Origin: Acidobacteriota bacterium
GTDB taxonomy: Bacteria > Acidobacteriota > Blastocatellia > Pyrinomonadales > Pyrinomonadaceae
Direction: 5' to 3'
NCBI GenBank assembly: GCA_019242475.1
Contig: JAFAVK010000024.1
Location: forward strand, 1-32,682
DNA: 32,682 nucleotides
Below the pieces are notes generated by a model, which ran no database searches, had not been told where the DNA came from, and worked only from the letters and a program-made list of their open reading frames with translations. Each line of letters starts with the position of its first letter. Positions within the stretch are counted from its first letter, which is position 1. Shown here piece by piece: positions 30,098-32,682 of the stretch. Both the position numbers and the translations under genes were made by a program.

Positions 30098-30204
30098 GTT
30101 AGACGATTAAATATCTAGGCCGTGAGTCGGTTCCAGTGATTCCGGCAGGCTAGGCTACCAGGACGTAAGGTAATCACACGTTCGGGCCGTCGGGGTTTTA
30201 TCGG

Positions 30205-30239
30205 GAGGCTTTCGAGACCGTCTCACAGCCTTTTTCTTT
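30205..30239 (+). terminator. Probable intrinsic terminator after the HTH gene
   Basis: AGGCT (30206-30210) and AGCCT (30227-30231) close a stem with an inner GAGA/TCTC part, followed by a T-rich tract (TTTTTCTTT) on the plus strand. It lies about 110 nt after the HTH gene stop. The stem has an internal loop, so it is of moderate strength. Confidence 0.4.
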
Positions 30240-30319
30240 GCTATCAACTTCTTCCCAACGGCTTGCCGTGGCTCACTTCTCTCTGGATGGGCTTTTCGAT
30301 CACAACGATAGACCTACCT

Positions 30320-30511
30320 CTACTTATTATCTTTCTTCTTGCCGTGCTCGCGCTCGACGGTTTGCAGAGCCAAAGGTAGGTAAGGGGGGATGGAGCGCTC
30401 GCCTCGTTCCCAACGCGCCACCGTGTTTGAGGCAACACCCAGGGCTATCGCCAACTGGCCCTGAGTCATCCCTAACTCTTCACGTTTTATTCTTAGCTCA
30501 TCCCCTGTCAT
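30320..30511 (-). CDS. Cro/CI-type (Xre) repressor, 63 aa
   Basis: The protein is almost only an HTH_3 domain: ELRIKREELGMTQGQLAIAL, then GVASNTVARWERGERSIP, and a short LALQTVEREHGKKK tail. I use the ATG at 30511. There is no Shine-Dalgarno sequence, but TATACT (30525-30520 on the minus strand) sits 8 nt upstream of the ATG, so the mRNA may be leaderless. It is divergent from the gene at 30658, and the space between holds two identical-half operators. It is probably the autorepressor of a small immunity-type switch. Confidence 0.8.
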   Translation of the reverse strand: MTGDELRIKREELGMTQGQLAIALGVASNTVARWERGERSIPPYLPLALQTVEREHGKKKDNK

Positions 30512-30578
30512 GGTCGCGGAGTATAGCACCGGGCACACACTACCTATACCAACGTCACATCATCAATCAATTACAACT

Positions 30579-30591
30579 ATACCATTGGTAT
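30579..30591. promoter_or_regulatory. Operator 1, ATACCATTGGTAT
   Basis: A 13-bp palindrome (6-bp half-sites, 1-nt centre) touching the -35 of the rightward promoter. It has the same half-sites as operator 2, 25 bp away centre to centre. It is the likely site for the Xre repressor encoded at 30320-30511. Confidence 0.7.
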
Positions 30592-30619
30592 TGACGACGT
30601 AGGATACCAGTGGTATAGT
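30591..30619 (+). promoter_or_regulatory. Rightward sigma-70 promoter
   Basis: TTGACG (30591-30596), a 17-nt spacer, and TATAGT (30614-30619). It reads toward the gene at 30658 with a leader of roughly 32 nt. Operator 1 abuts the -35; operator 2 fills the spacer and reaches the -10, so repressor binding would block RNA polymerase. Confidence 0.7.
30604..30616. promoter_or_regulatory. Operator 2, ATACCAGTGGTAT
   Basis: A 13-bp palindrome with the same half-sites as operator 1, placed between the -35 and -10 of the rightward promoter and overlapping the -10. Confidence 0.7.
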
Positions 30620-30657
30620 TTGTTTTGTCAGGTCATAGGATAAGGGGAAGGGCCGTT

Positions 30658-30873
30658 ATGTATATAGAAGATGACAACCTGCGGATCATCGAGCAGAAAC
30701 TTCGTTTCATTTCCCGCCACTCTCAGACGATTGAAGGTCGCGGCGAGTCTGACTTCGAGGCGGTAGATGAAATCTGCATGGCGGTTATTTCCGCCCTCCG
30801 CGCGCTAGACGGTTGTAGGCTGTCTTATCAGCAGCCACGCGACCAGGCCTTGGCCAGCGCACCAGTTGCGTAA
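30658..30873 (+). CDS. Small acidic protein under the repressor switch (71 aa)
   Basis: The ATG at 30658 is preceded by AAGGGGAAGGG. The protein starts MYIEDDNLRIIEQKLRFIS, is helical and acidic in the middle, and has a C-terminal Pro/Ala tail. No family is recognised. It is the first gene of the transcript from the operator-controlled promoter, the position of cro-like or early genes in phages, but it has no HTH that I can see. Confidence 0.6.
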   Translation: MYIEDDNLRIIEQKLRFISRHSQTIEGRGESDFEAVDEICMAVISALRALDGCRLSYQQPRDQALASAPVA

Positions 30874-30880
30874 AACGAAA

Positions 30881-30912
30881 GGGCTTACCAGAGCGGCAAC
30901 TCCGGTAAGCCC
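30881..30912. other. Stem-loop between small phage-like genes
   Basis: GGGCTTACC (30881-30889) pairs with GGTAAGCCC (30904-30912), with further AGAG/CTC-type pairing inside. It begins 7 nt after the stop at 30873. No T-run follows, so it is more likely an mRNA stabiliser or processing site than a terminator. Confidence 0.6.
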
Positions 30913-30951
30913 TCCACCCTCCACGAAACTGCATAGAGAAGGGTTCACGTT

Positions 30952-31170
30952 ATGGCAGAGGATAGCACAAGTGTGTCCGGGGGCAAGGTGTCTCCGCTCT
31001 ACCGGCCGGGCGAAGTCATCATCTTCAAGTATGAAGGGAACGTCCGGGCCGAGATCACCGGGCACCAAGTCTTAGACGGGAAGCTGTGGCTGGAGGCGCG
31101 GGCGGCCGACCTCACCTTCCTCGTCCCCGCCCACGCTGTTGTCGGTACAGAGCCGAAGGAGGTGCTCTGA
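30952..31170 (+). CDS. Small beta-rich protein, unknown (72 aa)
   Basis: The ATG at 30952 has only a weak upstream purine stretch. The predicted strands (GEVIIFKYEGNVRAEITGHQ ... KLWLEARAADLTFLVPAHAV) suggest a small SH3-like or KOW-like barrel. The last codons overlap the start of the NinG-like gene (TGATG), and AAGGAGG for that gene lies inside this one. The two are therefore translationally coupled. Function unknown. Confidence 0.6.
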   Translation: MAEDSTSVSGGKVSPLYRPGEVIIFKYEGNVRAEITGHQVLDGKLWLEARAADLTFLVPAHAVVGTEPKEVL

Positions 31171-31574
31171 TGCTCCCACGACGACGCGTCCTCCACCAAA
31201 CGCCCTTCGAGAAGAGGCTGCCCGAGGTGGGTTCCCGCCGTTGGCTCGTAGCCGAACTCGACCGGCTCGTCTCCCTGATCGTCCGTAGGCGCGACCGACG
31301 GTGCGTCACGTGCGGCGAGACGCGCGGGCTAGAGTGCTCGCACTTCTATTCGCGCCGGTACCTTCAGACGAGGTTCGACCTCAGGAACTGCAATGCGATG
31401 TGCGCCCCCTGTAACCGGCGGCACAACGAGGACCCAGCGCCCTATCTCCGGTTCATGAATGAGCGCTACGGCGAGGGGGCTGGGGCGGAACTCGACCGCC
31501 TGAGGAGGGACGGCCGCAAGGTGACGGACGAGGAACTGCTGCGATCGTTGGAAGCGCTACGGGCGCTCGCATAG
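31170..31574 (+). CDS. NinG-like phage recombination protein
   Basis: 134 aa from the ATG at 31170, with AAGGAGG 6 nt upstream. It has a four-cysteine pattern, CVTCG (~47-51) and CAPC (~79-82), enclosing CSHFYSRRYLQTRFDLRNCN. NRRHNEDPAPYLRFMNERYG follows. This is the layout of bacteriophage NinG/Rap proteins, HNH-type zinc proteins that help recombination, about 130-200 aa long. It supports a phage origin for the 29.9-31.6 kb stretch. The neighbouring lambda-like nin genes are not evident. Confidence 0.75.
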   Translation: MLPRRRVLHQTPFEKRLPEVGSRRWLVAELDRLVSLIVRRRDRRCVTCGETRGLECSHFYSRRYLQTRFDLRNCNAMCAPCNRRHNEDPAPYLRFMNERYGEGAGAELDRLRRDGRKVTDEELLRSLEALRALA

Positions 31575-31721
31575 GGGCGTTTGTGCGCCGCCCCCGCACG
31601 CCCAAGTCCGGAGATTATTCGGACAGCTTTTCCACGGGAGGGCCGGGGACTCCGGCAGATCCGCGACGCCTTCGCCGGTATGCCTCGGGCCTGTCAAGAA
31701 CCCCCGACCCGTCCGGATGCG

Positions 31722-31880
31722 CTAGTCGGCGAATATCGGGAGGCCGAAGGCGAGGAGCCAGAGGAGACCCAGGAGCAGCGTGGCGACGCCCGCCGCCTTC
31801 CACCAGAGCTGCCTCGTCAGGCAGGTCGGGCACTTGGCCGCCAAGCGGCCGAGCGGCCGCTCGCAGTGACAGCACCGCAC
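31722..31880 (-). CDS. Tiny zinc-ribbon membrane protein (52 aa)
   Basis: The GTG at 31880 has CGGAG 8 nt upstream. The first 20 residues hold CCHC and CPTC, two Cys-x2-Cys knuckles that would form a zinc ribbon. After a Trp-Trp-Lys boundary, residues ~27-50 form a single transmembrane helix (AGVATLLLGLLWLLAFGLPI). It is a soluble zinc head on a membrane anchor, a common form of small bacterial zinc-ribbon protein of unknown role. Plus-strand frames across it are Arg/Pro-rich and look spurious. Confidence 0.6.
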   Translation of the reverse strand: MRCCHCERPLGRLAAKCPTCLTRQLWWKAAGVATLLLGLLWLLAFGLPIFAD

Positions 31881-32102
31881 GCGAGACTCCGATCCGGGGA
31901 GACAGGACTCTACTTTATTTGGGCGGGGAGTTTTCGTCGGGTGAGTGGGAGTATCGGCGACCGGACGGGGGATGTCAACGACCGCGAAGCGCGTGATGGC
32001 CGTCAGGTACTATGCGGCCCGGGCCAGACGAGTTGAGGAAAGCGGACGCTTCAAGGCCGGCCGCCCCGCCCGTAGTTGTGTGTCCCACTTCAAGCAGCCG
32101 CG

Positions 32103-32492
32103 TCAGTCTTCGGCGACAGAAGCGCCCAGCAGCCAGCGCCTGGCCTCCTCATAGTCCCTGAAGGGCTCGACGTGGATGTCTGCCTCCTCGGCCAGGATGG
32201 AGAACATGCGTAGCGTCTGGAAGGCGGCCTCCCGCGTGGAGACGGCCGCCCAGCGGTAGCGGCCCATCTCCCGGGTGTGCTCGACGAGGAACCGCAGAAC
32301 CCGCCGGGGGAATTCCGGCCCCGGCACGTCGGTCTGCCCCCGCCGGTCGGTGAGGAAGTTGAAGCCCTTCGAGTAGGAGGCGTCGGCCAGCACGCGCCGC
32401 AGCGCGCCCTCCCACTCCTCGAAGGGTGAATCGCCGGTGACGGTCAGGTAGACGACCCCGTCCTGCGGGTCGATGCGGTGTGTGACGGGCAT
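32103..32492 (-). CDS. SpoIIAA/STAS-like protein
   Basis: 129 aa from the ATG at 32492, with GGAG about 8 nt upstream; a longer in-frame extension is unlikely to be translated. The pattern is HRIDPQDGVVYLTVTGDSPF, then alternating helix and strand (KGFNFLTDRRGQTDV, RYRWAAVSTREAAFQTLRMF) and a terminal EPFRDYEEARRWL. It resembles the SpoIIAA-like/STAS-type single-domain proteins common in environmental bacteria. It is cytoplasmic. The serine-phosphorylation site of true SpoIIAA cannot be pointed to. Role unknown. Confidence 0.6.
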   Translation of the reverse strand: MPVTHRIDPQDGVVYLTVTGDSPFEEWEGALRRVLADASYSKGFNFLTDRRGQTDVPGPEFPRRVLRFLVEHTREMGRYRWAAVSTREAAFQTLRMFSILAEEADIHVEPFRDYEEARRWLLGASVAED

Positions 32493-32532
32493 ACGCGGGC
32501 TCCGGGCGTGCAAGGTCGAAAGAGGTCGGGCG

Positions 32533-32585
32533 GCGCGTTGTCGAGTGGCGAGGAAGATAGCAGAGCGGCCGCGCGTTGTCGAGTG
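32533..32585. repeat. Direct repeat GCGCGTTGTCGAGTG, two copies
   Basis: The 15-bp sequence occurs at 32533-32547 and 32571-32585, 38 bp apart, upstream of the SpoIIAA-like gene. It may be a binding-site pair or a small duplication. Confidence 0.6.
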
Positions 32586-32603
32586 CTTCCCTGACGCCTG
32601 TAG

Positions 32604-32647
32604 GTAGCACATTAGATGTCCGGTCTCAGTAGCACATGAGATGTCCG
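32604..32647. repeat. Direct repeat near window edge, possible IS terminus
   Basis: GTAGCACATTAGATGTCCG (32604-32622) and GTAGCACATGAGATGTCCG (32629-32647) differ at one base and are 25 bp apart. Repeated transposase-binding sites of this kind are known at the ends of IS21-type elements. No transposase lies within the window. Confidence 0.5.
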
Positions 32648-32682
32648 CTTTCGGGCGGTAACGAGTAAAGGCTTATGGGCAG

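Noticed and set aside
31583..31996. Plus-strand Arg/Pro-rich frames at 31.6-32.0 kb
   Set aside because: They are antisense to the zinc-ribbon membrane protein, which has a ribosome site, two Cys-x2-Cys pairs and a clean membrane helix.
31972..32154. Plus-strand basic frame overlapping the SpoIIAA-like gene
   Set aside because: It has a GGGGG before its ATG, but the Arg/Ser-rich product has no pattern and its end is antisense to a better supported gene.

Overview
The window is GC-rich, densely coded bacterial chromosome with no rRNA or tRNA that I can see. The gene content suggests a member of the Acidobacteriota, perhaps Blastocatellia/Pyrinomonadales. Signs are a DUF2760-Hsp70-Hsp70(DUF3731) operon, a Ser/Thr kinase-TIR-AAA fusion, an AMIN-like outer-membrane barrel, and large TPR regulators with Fis-type HTH. 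That placement is inference from gene style, not from a marker gene.

The dominant feature is a four-times repeated cassette (about 3.8-5.8, 8.4-10.4, 16.4-18.4 and 27.7-29.7 kb), always in the same orientation. Each cassette has: (i) a minus-strand gene for a 492-493 aa cytoplasmic TPR protein ending in a Fis-type helix-turn-helix; (ii) a 117-122 nt divergent intergenic region with two inverted repeats at fixed positions, whose arm sequences differ between copies while pairing is kept (imperfectly in cassette 1); (iii) a plus-strand gene for a 69-80 aa precursor with an N-terminal signal peptide, a Pro-rich middle and a conserved hydrophobic C-terminus (LAVLPSLL-like); (iv) a conserved ~105 nt element just 3' of the precursor gene. 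Two precursors carry internal repeats of a short motif that begins exactly at the predicted signal-peptidase site (AGWIQN twice; AG[DN]I three times). The architecture recalls the Gram-positive/phage RRNPP systems (TPR receptor plus exported, processed peptide), but with a Fis-type HTH at the C-terminus. I propose it as an undescribed family of peptide-signalling cassettes.

Region by region: 0-0.2 kb, start of a membrane protein; 0.3-0.6 kb, a striking 21-bp-period array of inverted repeats; 0.65-3.7 kb, a small acidic protein, a CHASE3-GGDEF diguanylate cyclase and a secreted metzincin-like protease; cassette 1; 5.8-7.1 kb, a flavin/pyridoxamine-oxidase-fold protein, a VOC protein and a membrane protein; 7.3-8.4 kb, a GHMP sugar kinase; cassette 2; 10.5-16.4 kb, a small exported protein and the DUF2760/Hsp70 operon with palindromes in both intercistronic gaps; cassette 3; 18.4-20.7 kb, a phosphate-binding-like periplasmic protein and an outer-membrane barrel; 20.8-25.4 kb, an AAA-TM-TPR protein and a kinase-TIR-AAA protein with related ATPase modules; 25.6-27.6 kb, a tightly overlapping operon with a phage-style HTH protein and a zinc-ribbon/coiled-coil protein, preceded by a canonical promoter and a strong hairpin; cassette 4; 29.9-31.6 kb, small phage-like genes with a Cro/CI-type repressor, twin operators, and a NinG-like protein; 31.7-32.5 kb, a tiny zinc-ribbon membrane protein and a SpoIIAA-like protein; the right edge carries a direct repeat that could be the end of an insertion sequence.
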